Origin: Candidatus Hydrogenedentota bacterium
GTDB taxonomy: Bacteria > Hydrogenedentota > Hydrogenedentia > Hydrogenedentales > CAITNO01
NCBI GenBank assembly: GCA_903893795.1
Contig: CAITNO010000017.1
Location: 1 to 42,954, forward strand
Direction of reading: 5' to 3'
DNA length: 42,954 nucleotides
In this document: positions 1-7,388 of the stretch, piece after piece
Layout: every line of letters starts with the position of its first letter
Position numbering within the stretch: position 1 is the first letter of the stretch
Position numbers and translations under genes: made by a program
The notes under the pieces: model-generated
What the model saw: only the letters and a program-made list of their open reading frames with translations
Told to the model about the DNA's origin: nothing
The model's database searches: none

Positions 1-1
1 G

Positions 2-385
2 GTCGACGACATGAAGGCCGACCTGCGCTACGCCGAGACCGCGGTCGACTTTGACGACGTCAAGCTGAAACTGCTCGGCTGGGGCGGCCGCACCGCGGCC
101 AAGTCCGCGCCGCCCGGACAGGTCCGGCTCCTGGAAGCGACCCGGCAGGGCGAAGGCTGGATCTTCCTCGACTGGAAGGAGCCGACCGACGGCGGGGCCG
201 TCGCCACCTACAAGATTCAGCGCCGCCTGCGCCCCGACGGCGCCTGGACCGACGTCGGCCTGGCCATCGACAGCGAAACCACGCTCACGGCGCAGGAGCG
301 CAGCAAGGAATGGGAGTACCGTGTCAGCGCCGTCAACAAGGCCGGCGAGGGCGCGCCCAGCAACACCGTGATGGCGGTGCTGTAA
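2..385 (+). CDS. Fibronectin type III domain protein, paralog 1 (5' cut by window edge)
   Basis: This is the C-terminal part of a small fibronectin type III (Fn3) protein. The frame is open to the window edge, and its first codons (V-D-D-M-K-A) match the interior of the two complete paralogs downstream, so the ATG at 11 is internal and the start lies upstream. Visible parts are the end of a helical N-terminal module (K-L-L-G-W-G-G), then an Fn3 fold with W-I-F-L-D-W, Y-K-I-Q-R-R, W-E-Y-R-V-S-A-V-N and the shared end N-T-V-M-A-V-L. Fn3 modules usually mediate protein or carbohydrate contacts; no catalytic residues are seen. No signal peptide can be judged. It heads a tandem array of at least three copies. 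The function is unknown. Confidence 0.8.
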   Translation, partial: VDDMKADLRYAETAVDFDDVKLKLLGWGGRTAAKSAPPGQVRLLEATRQGEGWIFLDWKEPTDGGAVATYKIQRRLRPDGAWTDVGLAIDSETTLTAQERSKEWEYRVSAVNKAGEGAPSNTVMAVL

Positions 386-545
386 AAGGGCAAAGGCTGA
401 AGGGCGAAGTGCGAAGGACGAGGGCTGAAGGATGAAGGGCGAAGTACAAAGGACGAAGTTCAGAGGGTGACGGGTGAAGGTAATACTTCGCCCTTCGTCC
501 TCGGTCCTTCTTTCGCCCTTTGCCCTTCGTACTTCGCACTTCAAG
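386..545. repeat. Heptamer (7-bp) purine-rich tandem array with an inverted partner
   Basis: Directly after the stop codon the plus strand reads as successive degenerate heptamers of the form GAAGNNC (gaagggc, gaagtgc, gaaggac, gagggct, gaaggat, gaagggc, gaagtac and so on), about 14 units to position 485. From about 486 to 543 the same units appear in reverse complement (cttcgcc, cttcgtc), so the two halves could form a long imperfect hairpin. The array fills the gap between two Fn3 paralogs. A second array of the same heptamer lies at 7095-7172. This resembles in concept the short tandemly repeated heptamers known from cyanobacteria; the role here is unknown. Confidence 0.8.
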
Positions 546-563
546 AAAACGGAGTTTTCTGAT

Positions 564-1172
564 ATGGCCGAGTTTCCAACGACTGAGGCGGAGATTGTCA
601 TGCTCGCCCTGAAATTGCAGTCCGGGCTGCAGGACAATCCGACGCTCTACCCCGACCCGCCGGTGTCGCAGGATGATCTGGCGGTCACGTTGGTCACCTT
701 CGTCATCGCAAAAGACCAGGCCACGCCCGCGCAGGCGGCGGCATTGCAGGCCGTCGCCGCCAAGGACGCCGCCCTCAATGTGCTGGTCGATGACATGAAG
801 GCCGTCCTGCGTTATGCGGAGAACGCGGTCCACTTCGACGACGACAAGCTCAAGCTGCTCGGCTGGGGCGGACGGGCCGCGCCCACCGCGCTCGCCCCGC
901 CCGGACAGGTCCGCAGCCTGGAGGCGCCACGGCAGGGCGAGGGCTGGATCTTCCTGGACTGGAAGGCCCCCGGCGACGGCGGCGCCGTCGCCGCCTACCG
1001 CATCCAGCGCCGCCTGCGCCCGAACGGTTCCTGGTCCGACGCCGGTCTCGCCATCGAAAGCGAAACCACGCTCACCGGACAGGAACGCGCCAGGGAGTGG
1101 GAGTACCGCGTGAGCGCGGTGAACAAGGCGGGCGAGGGTGAAGCGAGCAACACCGTCATGGCCGTGCTGTAG
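564..1172 (+). CDS. Fibronectin type III domain protein, paralog 2
   Basis: This is a 202-residue protein starting at ATG 564, preceded by GGAG at 551-554. The upstream in-frame ATG at 474 lies inside the heptamer repeat and is rejected. Residues 1-95 form a helical module (E-A-E-I-V-M-L-A-L-K-L, then an Ala-rich helix and R-Y-A-E-N) that ends at K-L-L-G-W-G-G. Residues of about 107-202 form one Fn3 domain with the same W-I-F-L-D-W and W-E-Y-R-V blocks as its neighbours. There is no signal peptide or membrane segment, so a cytoplasmic location is likely. It is closely similar to the copies on either side, which points to tandem duplication. The biochemical role is unknown. Confidence 0.85.
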   Translation: MAEFPTTEAEIVMLALKLQSGLQDNPTLYPDPPVSQDDLAVTLVTFVIAKDQATPAQAAALQAVAAKDAALNVLVDDMKAVLRYAENAVHFDDDKLKLLGWGGRAAPTALAPPGQVRSLEAPRQGEGWIFLDWKAPGDGGAVAAYRIQRRLRPNGSWSDAGLAIESETTLTGQERAREWEYRVSAVNKAGEGEASNTVMAVL

Positions 1173-1181
1173 ATCGTAGAC

Positions 1182-1269
1182 GCGGCATCTTGCCGCGTTC
1201 TGCGTGGACCCAAGTCTCTGAAAGAAAGCGGCAGGATGCCGCGTCTGCGTGGCCTTCGGCATCCTGCCG
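1182..1269. repeat. Three copies of a GCGGCATCnTGCCGC palindrome
   Basis: Between paralogs 2 and 3 lie three near-identical short palindromes: gcggcatcttgccgc (1182-1196), gcggcaggatgccgc (1228-1242, inverted orientation) and cggcatcctgccg (1257-1269). The segments between them are also related (gttctgcgtgg, gtctgcgtgg). Any two can pair to form a larger cruciform or RNA stem. This looks like a REP-type intergenic repeat cluster; no T-tract follows, so it is not a clear intrinsic terminator. Confidence 0.7.
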
Positions 1270-1322
1270 CGTTCCTGGCCGCACGAAGAACTTTGACTCG
1301 ACCAAGAAAGGTAGAAACGAAA

Positions 1323-1931
1323 ATGGCGACATTTCCAACGAGGGAAACGGATATCGTGGCGCTCGGCGAGCGGCTGCTGGCGGGACTTGAAAGCGACCCG
1401 GCGAGCTATCCCAGGCCGCCGGCCCCCCACGCGGAGCTTGTCCGGGCCATGGCCTGCTACGTCGCCGCCAGCAAGAAGGCCTTGAAGGCCCAGGCCGCGG
1501 CCGTGGCGGCCACTGCCGCCAAGGACGACGCCTTTGGCGTGTTGAAGGGCCACATCAAGGATGACCTCCGCTACGCCGAGTACACCGCCAAAGACGAGGC
1601 CGATCTCAAGAAGATCGGCTGGGGCCGGCCTGGCCATACCCCGCGGGGAACGGCCCTGCCCGGGCCGCCCCGCAAGCTCCGGGCGGTCCGCCAGGGCCGC
1701 GACTGGATACTGCTCCGCTGGAGCCGGCCCGACGACAGCCGCCCCGTGGCCGTCTACAACCTGCAGCGCCGTCTGCGCCCCGACGGCCCCTGGACCCCGG
1801 CCGAAATGACGCTCAATAAAGAGGCCATGCTCTCCGGCCAGGAGCGCGGAAAGGAGTGGGAGTATCGGGTGATTGCCGTGAACAAGACCGGCGAAAGCCC
1901 ACCCAGCAATACCGTCATGGCGGTGCTGTAA
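1323..1931 (+). CDS. Fibronectin type III domain protein, paralog 3
   Basis: This is a 202-residue protein, the third tandem copy. ATG 1323 is chosen because the encoded start (M-A-T-F-P-T-R-E-T-D-I-V) aligns with that of paralog 2; the longer frame from 1236 runs through the palindrome cluster. It has the same layout: an N-terminal helical module to about residue 95, a Gly-Trp-Gly link, then one Fn3 domain (W-I-L-L-R-W, Y-N-L-Q-R-R, W-E-Y-R-V-I-A-V-N) and the family end N-T-V-M-A-V-L. It is the most diverged of the three (D-E-A-D-L-K-K-I replaces D-D-D-K-L-K-L-L). The function is unknown; the architecture suggests a binding or scaffolding protein. Confidence 0.85.
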   Translation: MATFPTRETDIVALGERLLAGLESDPASYPRPPAPHAELVRAMACYVAASKKALKAQAAAVAATAAKDDAFGVLKGHIKDDLRYAEYTAKDEADLKKIGWGRPGHTPRGTALPGPPRKLRAVRQGRDWILLRWSRPDDSRPVAVYNLQRRLRPDGPWTPAEMTLNKEAMLSGQERGKEWEYRVIAVNKTGESPPSNTVMAVL

Positions 1932-1998
1932 AGCACCCCGGCACCGTCCGCGTTCACACAGCCCCGGTTCGCTTCGCGCGGGCCGGGGTTCTTCGCTT

Positions 1999-2121
1999 CC
2001 GTACGTCCGAAATCATTTCGGACCTACGGCACACCGCGCGCGCGCCGGGGGTTGCGTTGTGGCGTGGTTTCCCGACCATGCCACAACAGGGGTTTTTTGA
2101 GTGCGGCGGTCATACCGCCGC
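1999..2121. repeat. Cluster of three different intergenic palindromes
   Basis: The 374-bp gap 1932-2305 holds three separate hairpins. The first is 1999-2013 with 2015-2029 (15-bp arms, one mismatch, centred on gtccgaaat-c-atttcggac). The second is gtggcgtggt / accatgccac at 2059-2068 and 2075-2084. The third is gcggcggt-cat-accgccgc at 2103-2121, followed by tttt. The last could terminate transcription from the Fn3 cluster. The second also occurs at 7270-7295, again followed by aacagggg, so these are dispersed repeats and not unique regulatory sites. Confidence 0.7.
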
Positions 2122-2305
2122 TTTTCTTCGCCGTGGGAATGAATGGCAACCATTCCACGCACAGTGCTATGCTGGACAGGTTCCACGGTAGGCACGCCCT
2201 CGCGCATTTCCACCAAGGTTGATTAGAGGCATAGCGTAAGGGAACAGGGAGAACTGAAAAGTCTCGGCATCAACCCGCGCCGCGCCATGGGGTAAAGGAG
2301 AGCCT

Positions 2306-4459
2306 GTGTCCCGATTGACTGATCTGATTGCAAAGGCCAAGGGCAAAGACCCGCAGCTCGGCGCCGACTTGGAGCGCGAGTTCCGCGCGCTGTCTTCGCG
2401 GCTGTCCTTTGGCTTGAATTTTGAGCGGCACAGGCCCGAAGCCGTGGAACTGCCCCAGCGCCCGGTGCGCCGGGGCGACAAGGTGCGCGTGCTGCCGCCG
2501 CGCGGCACTACCGCCAAGGGCGATCAGCGGCTGTGGCTGGTGAAGAAGATCTTCAAGGACGGTGAGAAGAAACAGGTCCAACTGGAACTTCTGGATGCAT
2601 CCGCCGAGCAGAGCACCGCACCAATAGACGACCTGATTGTCGTCGCGGCATTCCGCGACACCATCTATCCGGGCCTCGTGTCCACGGGAAAAGTCTCGCG
2701 CGGCGGCGACAAGCCGTGGCACACGGTCATCAATGGCGAGAACTTCCATGTGCTGAAAGCCCTGACCTGGACGCACCGGGGCAAGGTGGACGCCATCTAC
2801 ATCGACCCGCCTTATAACACGGGCGCGAAGAACTGGAAATACAATAACGATTATGTCGAGGGCGAAGACCTTTATCGCCACAGCAAGTGGCTGGCGATGA
2901 TGGAGAGGCGCTTGCTGCTCGCGAAAGAGTTGTTGAATCCGGCGGATTCGGTGCTGATCGTCACAATCGACGAAAAGGAGTATTTACGACTCGGGTTGCT
3001 GCTGGAGCAGCTGTTACCAGAGGCAACCATTCAGATGGTTTCTTCGCTGGTTAATCGCAAGGGCGTTTCGCGGAACGGTAGTTTTAGAAGATCAGACGAA
3101 TATCTTTTTTTCGCGATGTTCGGGGCTTCGCGGCCAGTTCGTATGCCCTTGTCTAGCGAGTGGTCAACCGCTACCCAGGATGATGATGGAGAATCGGAAA
3201 TTCCAGAGGGAGAACAGATTTCACCTGATTGGACATCAATGATGCGACGTGGGACAGAGGCACGCCGGATTGATCGTATGTCGATGTTTTATCCGATTTA
3301 CGCCGACCCGAAATGCAAGCGAATCGTTGATGTTGGCGGGGCTATTCCAGAAGGTGAAAGTGAAGCACCTGCGCGGGATGGGCTGGTTACAATTCTTCCG
3401 ATAAGAAAAGACGGTTCGGAGGGACGATGGCAAATTGGCATTGATGAGCTCCATGTACGAATGAAACAAGGCCGTATTCGCCTTGGCCGCCCTACCACAT
3501 ACGGGTTCGTCGTCAATTATTTACCTGATGGCGCCTATGCAGAGGTTATGTCGGAGAAATTCGTGGTAGAAGGTTACGCGGATGACGGTTCATTGATTGC
3601 GATTGCAGACGGTGGTGATTCTTCTCGTATCGCTCCAACGCAATGGAAAATAGCTGCTCACAACGCTTCTGAGAATGGTTCAGCACTGCTTTCGTTGTTT
3701 ATCCCAAGGAGAAAGTTCCCCTATCCAAAATCGCTTTACGCCGTCGAAGATGCACTTCGATTTTTCGTGAAGGAAAAATCTGAAGCACTGATTTTGGATT
3801 TCTTCTCTGGTTCAGGCACGACCGCCCACGCCGTGATGCGGCTTAACAAGCAGGACGGCGGCCAGCGCCAGTGCATCAGCGTCACCAACAACGAAGTCAG
3901 CGCAGACGAAGAGAACACGTTGCGTAAACGAGGCTTGCGGCCCGGCGACGACGAATGGGAGCAGAGGGGCATATGCGACTACATCACGAAGCCCCGCATT
4001 GAGGCCGCCATTACTGGGAAGACACCGGACGGGCAGCCCATCGAGGGCGACTACAAGTTCACCGACAAATTTCCGCTGGCCGAAGGCTTTGAGGAAAACG
4101 CCGAGTTCTTCACGCTGACCTACGAAACTCCGGTTGCCGTCAGCTACCAGACCGCCTTCGCGCGCATCGCGCCGCTGCTGTGGCTGCGTGCGGGTAGCGT
4201 GGGCCGCCGGATTGAGAAGGTCCCCGCCACGGGCTGGGAGGTCGTCGATAGCTATGGCCTGCTGGTGGAGTTGGATAAAGCCAGCGATTTCCTTAAGGCC
4301 GCGCGCAGGTCCGCGGGTCTGCGGATCGCCTACATTGTTACCGACGATCAGCGGCGCTTTCAGGCGCTGGCGCGCCGCCTGCCCGAGGGCGTGGAGGCTA
4401 TCCGGCTGTATGAGTCCTACTTGACCAACTTCGCATTCGCCAACGGAGACGAGGCATGA
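2306..4459 (+). CDS. Type III-like restriction-modification methyltransferase (Mod), adenine-N6 type
   Basis: This 717-residue DNA methyltransferase is expected to methylate adenine in a short asymmetric site and to provide specificity to the partner Res. It starts at GTG 2306 after TAAAGGAG (2293-2300). The catalytic motif D-P-P-Y is at residues 167-170 and the AdoMet motif F-F-S-G-S-G-T-T at about 499-506. DPPY preceding FxGxG is the beta-class order used by type III Mod proteins. The stretch of about 235-490 between them is the target-recognition region. The C-terminus (after about 590) is probably the Res contact. The stop overlaps the Res start (ATGA at 4456-4459), so the two are translationally coupled. 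The recognition region is visibly more AT-rich than the flanks (25/60 G+C at 3181-3240 against 36/60 at 3841-3900), suggesting domain exchange. Confidence 0.9.
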   Translation: MSRLTDLIAKAKGKDPQLGADLEREFRALSSRLSFGLNFERHRPEAVELPQRPVRRGDKVRVLPPRGTTAKGDQRLWLVKKIFKDGEKKQVQLELLDASAEQSTAPIDDLIVVAAFRDTIYPGLVSTGKVSRGGDKPWHTVINGENFHVLKALTWTHRGKVDAIYIDPPYNTGAKNWKYNNDYVEGEDLYRHSKWLAMMERRLLLAKELLNPADSVLIVTIDEKEYLRLGLLLEQLLPEATIQMVSSLVNRKGVSRNGSFRRSDEYLFFAMFGASRPVRMPLSSEWSTATQDDDGESEIPEGEQISPDWTSMMRRGTEARRIDRMSMFYPIYADPKCKRIVDVGGAIPEGESEAPARDGLVTILPIRKDGSEGRWQIGIDELHVRMKQGRIRLGRPTTYGFVVNYLPDGAYAEVMSEKFVVEGYADDGSLIAIADGGDSSRIAPTQWKIAAHNASENGSALLSLFIPRRKFPYPKSLYAVEDALRFFVKEKSEALILDFFSGSGTTAHAVMRLNKQDGGQRQCISVTNNEVSADEENTLRKRGLRPGDDEWEQRGICDYITKPRIEAAITGKTPDGQPIEGDYKFTDKFPLAEGFEENAEFFTLTYETPVAVSYQTAFARIAPLLWLRAGSVGRRIEKVPATGWEVVDSYGLLVELDKASDFLKAARRSAGLRIAYIVTDDQRRFQALARRLPEGVEAIRLYESYLTNFAFANGDEA

Positions 4460-7035
4460 AGTTCACGCTGAAAGATTACCAGAATGAAGCCGTACTCGAT
4501 GTGCTGAAGAACCTTCGAATGGCGCATGAGGACTGGCATGGCAAACATCAACGCAAGAACGCTTTTTCGCTGACTGCCGCGACCGGCGCGGGCAAGACGG
4601 TAATGGCGGCGGCGGTGTTTGAGGCGCTCTTTCACGGCGACGATGGGTACGACTTCGACCGCGACCCCGGCGCGGTGGTGCTGTGGTTCAGCGACGACCC
4701 ATCGCTGAACGAGCAGACGCGCTTTCGGCTGATGGAGTCGTCCGACCGGCTGCAGCACACGGACCTGGTGGTGGTGGAACATCCCTTCAGCCGCGCCAAA
4801 TTCGAGTCGGGAAAGATCTACTTCCTCAACACGCAGAAGCTGGGCAAGAAGAGCCTGCTGGTGCGCGGTTTCGATGACGACGGGGAGGACGGCACCTTTC
4901 CCGAAATGCGGCCTGACATGCAAAGCCAAACGATCTGGGACACGGTCCGTAACACCATTGACGACCCGGCGTTGACGCTGTATCTGGTGCTGGATGAGGC
5001 GCACCGCGGCATGGGGAACGAGAACCAGAACCGCGAGAAGTCCACCATCGTCAAACGGCTCATCAACGGCGAGAAGGGTGTACCAGGCATCCCAGTGGTA
5101 TGGGGCATCTCGGCCACGGTGGAGCGTTTCAACAGGGCAATGGAAGGGGCGCAAGGGCGCAGTACGCTGCCGCATGTGACCGTGGACGCCGGCCGCGTGC
5201 AGGATTCCGGGTTGTTGAAGGACACCATTGTTCTGGACATTCCCGACGAGGCGGGCACTTTCGACACCGTGCTGGTGCGCCGCGCCGCCGACAAGCTGCG
5301 CGAGTCCACCGCGGAATGGGCGGCCTATGCCGCGCAACAGGAAAACAGCGAAACCGTGCTGCCGCTGATGGTGTTGCAGGTGCCGAACACGCCGAACCCC
5401 AACGATATCGGTCGCACGCTGGACGTGATTTTTCAGCAGTGGCCGGAATTGCCGGAAACGTCCGTGGCGCATGTGTTCGGCGAACACACGACGCAGACCT
5501 TCGGCAATTATGACGTTCCCTACGTCCAGCCGCAACGCGTGCAGCAGGACGAGACCTGGGTGCGTGTCCTGATTGCCAAGGATGCCATTAGCACAGGGTG
5601 GGACTGCCCGCGCGCCGAGGTGATGGTGTCGTTCCGCCCGGCGAACGACCAGACCTACATCGCGCAGTTGCTGGGCCGCATGGTGCGCACGCCGCTGGCC
5701 CGGCGCATCCCCGGCAGCGACAAGCTCAACGCCGTGGATTGCCTGCTGCCGAAGTTCGACAGGGAGACGGTGGAAAGGGTCGTCAAGGCGCTGCGCGAAG
5801 GCGGCGGCGAGACGCCGCCGACAGGCCGTATTCTGATCAACCCAAAGGAGATGAAACCCAACCCGGATGTGCCCGACATTGTGTGGGAGAAATTCGTCTC
5901 GCTGCCCTCACAAACCCGACCGCAGCGCGGCGCGAAACCGGCCATCCGCCTGACCGCACTGGCGCATGAACTAGCATCAGACGGTCTGCTGCCTGGCGCG
6001 GGCGGCAGGGCGCATGCGGCGATGCACAATGTGCTGGATGTTCTTATCGCAGAACGGGCGGGGGAGTTCGCTGAAAAACGCGCATCAGTGATGACCGTCG
6101 AGGGCCGCACCATCGTTGCCGACCTCAAGACCGGCGAGACGAAGGACGGTCAGTTCCAAGCTGACGCGGATAATGCCGTGGTCGGCGATGCCTACCGCCG
6201 CACGGCACGAATTATCAGCCCGGACATTGCGCGCACGTACACCATGGAACGGGCAAAACGTAATCCGGAAGCGGCCGAGGATTTCGACGACGCGCTGATG
6301 GATGCCCGCGAGGATGTGGCTGCGCTGCACCTGCTGGAAAACCTGCAAATCCTGTTCGATGCCCAAGCCAAGAAACTGTCGGATGCTTGGTTTTCCGAAT
6401 ACCGAGACCGCATCAAGGAACTGCCGGACGACCGGCAGGATGCTTACCGGCAAATAGTGGCGCTCAGCACGGAACCGCAGGATATGGATCTGGTGCCGCC
6501 CGTGTCGCGCTTCGAACCTACGAAGGTGCGCGAGGAGAATGGGTCGGAGACGGATATCCCGGTTTATAAACGGCATCTGCTGTGCGACGAACAGAGCCTT
6601 TATCCCACAGAGTTGAAGACTTCGTGGGAGAAGGCGGTTTTGAAGGCTGAAATGGAACGGGCCGGCTTCAAGTTCTGGTATCGCAATCCAGACCGCCCCA
6701 GCCAGGATTCGCTGGGCATTGCCTATGCCGAGGGCGACGACACGAAGATCGTCAGGCCGGATTTCATTTTCTTCGCGGAGCAGGGGGACGAAGTTGTTGC
6801 GGACATCATTGACCCGCATGGCTTCCACCTCGCCGAAGCTTTGCCTAAATTGCAGGGCTTAGCATACTACGCCGAAACCCATTCGCAGATTTACCGGCGT
6901 ATCGAAGCTGTTGCAGAAACGGGTGGCAAGCTGCGCGTGCTGGATTTGACGCGCGCCGATGTTCGCCAAGCGGTTAGGCAGGCAACGAGCGCGGAGGCTC
7001 TCTACAGGGGCGCATCAGCAGGTGATTACGCGTAA
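4456..7035 (+). CDS. Type III-like restriction subunit (Res), SF2 helicase with C-terminal nuclease-like domain
   Basis: This 859-residue protein is the ATP-dependent cleavage partner of Mod. Helicase motifs are all visible: Walker A A-T-G-A-G-K-T (residues 42-48), D-E-A-H (180-183), S-A-T (219-221), D-A-I-S-T-G-W-D-C-P (from about 376) and motif VI Q-L-L-G-R-M-V-R-T-P (about 404-413). The C-terminal domain has R-P-D-F (767-770), followed by V-V-A-D-I-I-D-P-H-G (to 789). In classical Res proteins the PD-(D/E)xK nuclease ends in E-T-K-G at this place. Here D-P-H-G stands there, so the usual lysine appears to be replaced by histidine. Cleavage therefore needs testing; it could be a variant nuclease or a translocase-only effector. 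The start ATG lies inside the Mod stop. Confidence 0.88.
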   Translation: MKFTLKDYQNEAVLDVLKNLRMAHEDWHGKHQRKNAFSLTAATGAGKTVMAAAVFEALFHGDDGYDFDRDPGAVVLWFSDDPSLNEQTRFRLMESSDRLQHTDLVVVEHPFSRAKFESGKIYFLNTQKLGKKSLLVRGFDDDGEDGTFPEMRPDMQSQTIWDTVRNTIDDPALTLYLVLDEAHRGMGNENQNREKSTIVKRLINGEKGVPGIPVVWGISATVERFNRAMEGAQGRSTLPHVTVDAGRVQDSGLLKDTIVLDIPDEAGTFDTVLVRRAADKLRESTAEWAAYAAQQENSETVLPLMVLQVPNTPNPNDIGRTLDVIFQQWPELPETSVAHVFGEHTTQTFGNYDVPYVQPQRVQQDETWVRVLIAKDAISTGWDCPRAEVMVSFRPANDQTYIAQLLGRMVRTPLARRIPGSDKLNAVDCLLPKFDRETVERVVKALREGGGETPPTGRILINPKEMKPNPDVPDIVWEKFVSLPSQTRPQRGAKPAIRLTALAHELASDGLLPGAGGRAHAAMHNVLDVLIAERAGEFAEKRASVMTVEGRTIVADLKTGETKDGQFQADADNAVVGDAYRRTARIISPDIARTYTMERAKRNPEAAEDFDDALMDAREDVAALHLLENLQILFDAQAKKLSDAWFSEYRDRIKELPDDRQDAYRQIVALSTEPQDMDLVPPVSRFEPTKVREENGSETDIPVYKRHLLCDEQSLYPTELKTSWEKAVLKAEMERAGFKFWYRNPDRPSQDSLGIAYAEGDDTKIVRPDFIFFAEQGDEVVADIIDPHGFHLAEALPKLQGLAYYAETHSQIYRRIEAVAETGGKLRVLDLTRADVRQAVRQATSAEALYRGASAGDYA

Positions 7036-7303
7036 CCCTGCTGTGGTGTGGTTTCCAGACGACGCCACGCTCTTCTGACCGGAGGTCTCCTCTTTGAAGG
7101 GCAAAGGGCGAAGTGCGAAGGGCAAAAGAAGGACGAAGGCTGAAGTGCGAAGGGCGAAAGAAGACGGAAGGATACCGCTCATCCCATTGCTGTCCGCACA
7201 GCGCGCTTCTGGAGACAGCGTTAATATCACGCAGATAATCCGGAGAAGAGGAGACCTTCGGTCGGAAGAGTGGCATGGTCCGGAGACCATGCCACAACAG
7301 GGG
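7036..7303. repeat. Nested inverted-repeat element enclosing a heptamer array
   Basis: Immediately after the Res stop, 7036-7094 pairs with 7246-7303 as imperfect inverted arms of about 57 bp; the shared inner end is ggtctcctctt against its complement aagaggagacc. The interior 7095-7172 is an array of the GAAGNNC heptamer also seen at 386-545, followed by about 70 bp of unremarkable sequence. The outer part of the right arm contains the palindrome gtggcatggtc/gaccatgccac (7270-7295) shared with 2059-2084. No ORF is convincing. The layout suggests a non-autonomous, MITE-like or composite repeat. Confidence 0.65.
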
Positions 7304-7333
7304 GCAACACACGGACCTAACCCAAAGACCAAG

Positions 7334-7350
7334 GCAGGCGGGACGCCTGC
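7334..7350. repeat. Short palindrome gcaggcg-gga-cgcctgc
   Basis: This is a perfect 7-bp-arm hairpin with a 3-nt loop, downstream of the acylase-family gene on the other strand (its stop is at 7389). It could act as a terminator-like stem for that gene, but there is no T-run on either side. It is a further member of the intergenic palindromes of this window. Confidence 0.5.
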
Positions 7351-7388
7351 GGTACGGAAGCGGCAGTATGCTCTTCACGCAGATCTCT

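Noticed and set aside
333..1637. 434-residue minus-strand frame across the Fn3 genes
   Set aside because: It is antisense to three homologous Fn3 genes and passes through the heptamer and palindrome repeats; it has no recognisable fold.
4417..5535. 372-residue minus-strand frame
   Set aside because: It is antisense to the helicase part of Res; no start signal or domain is seen.
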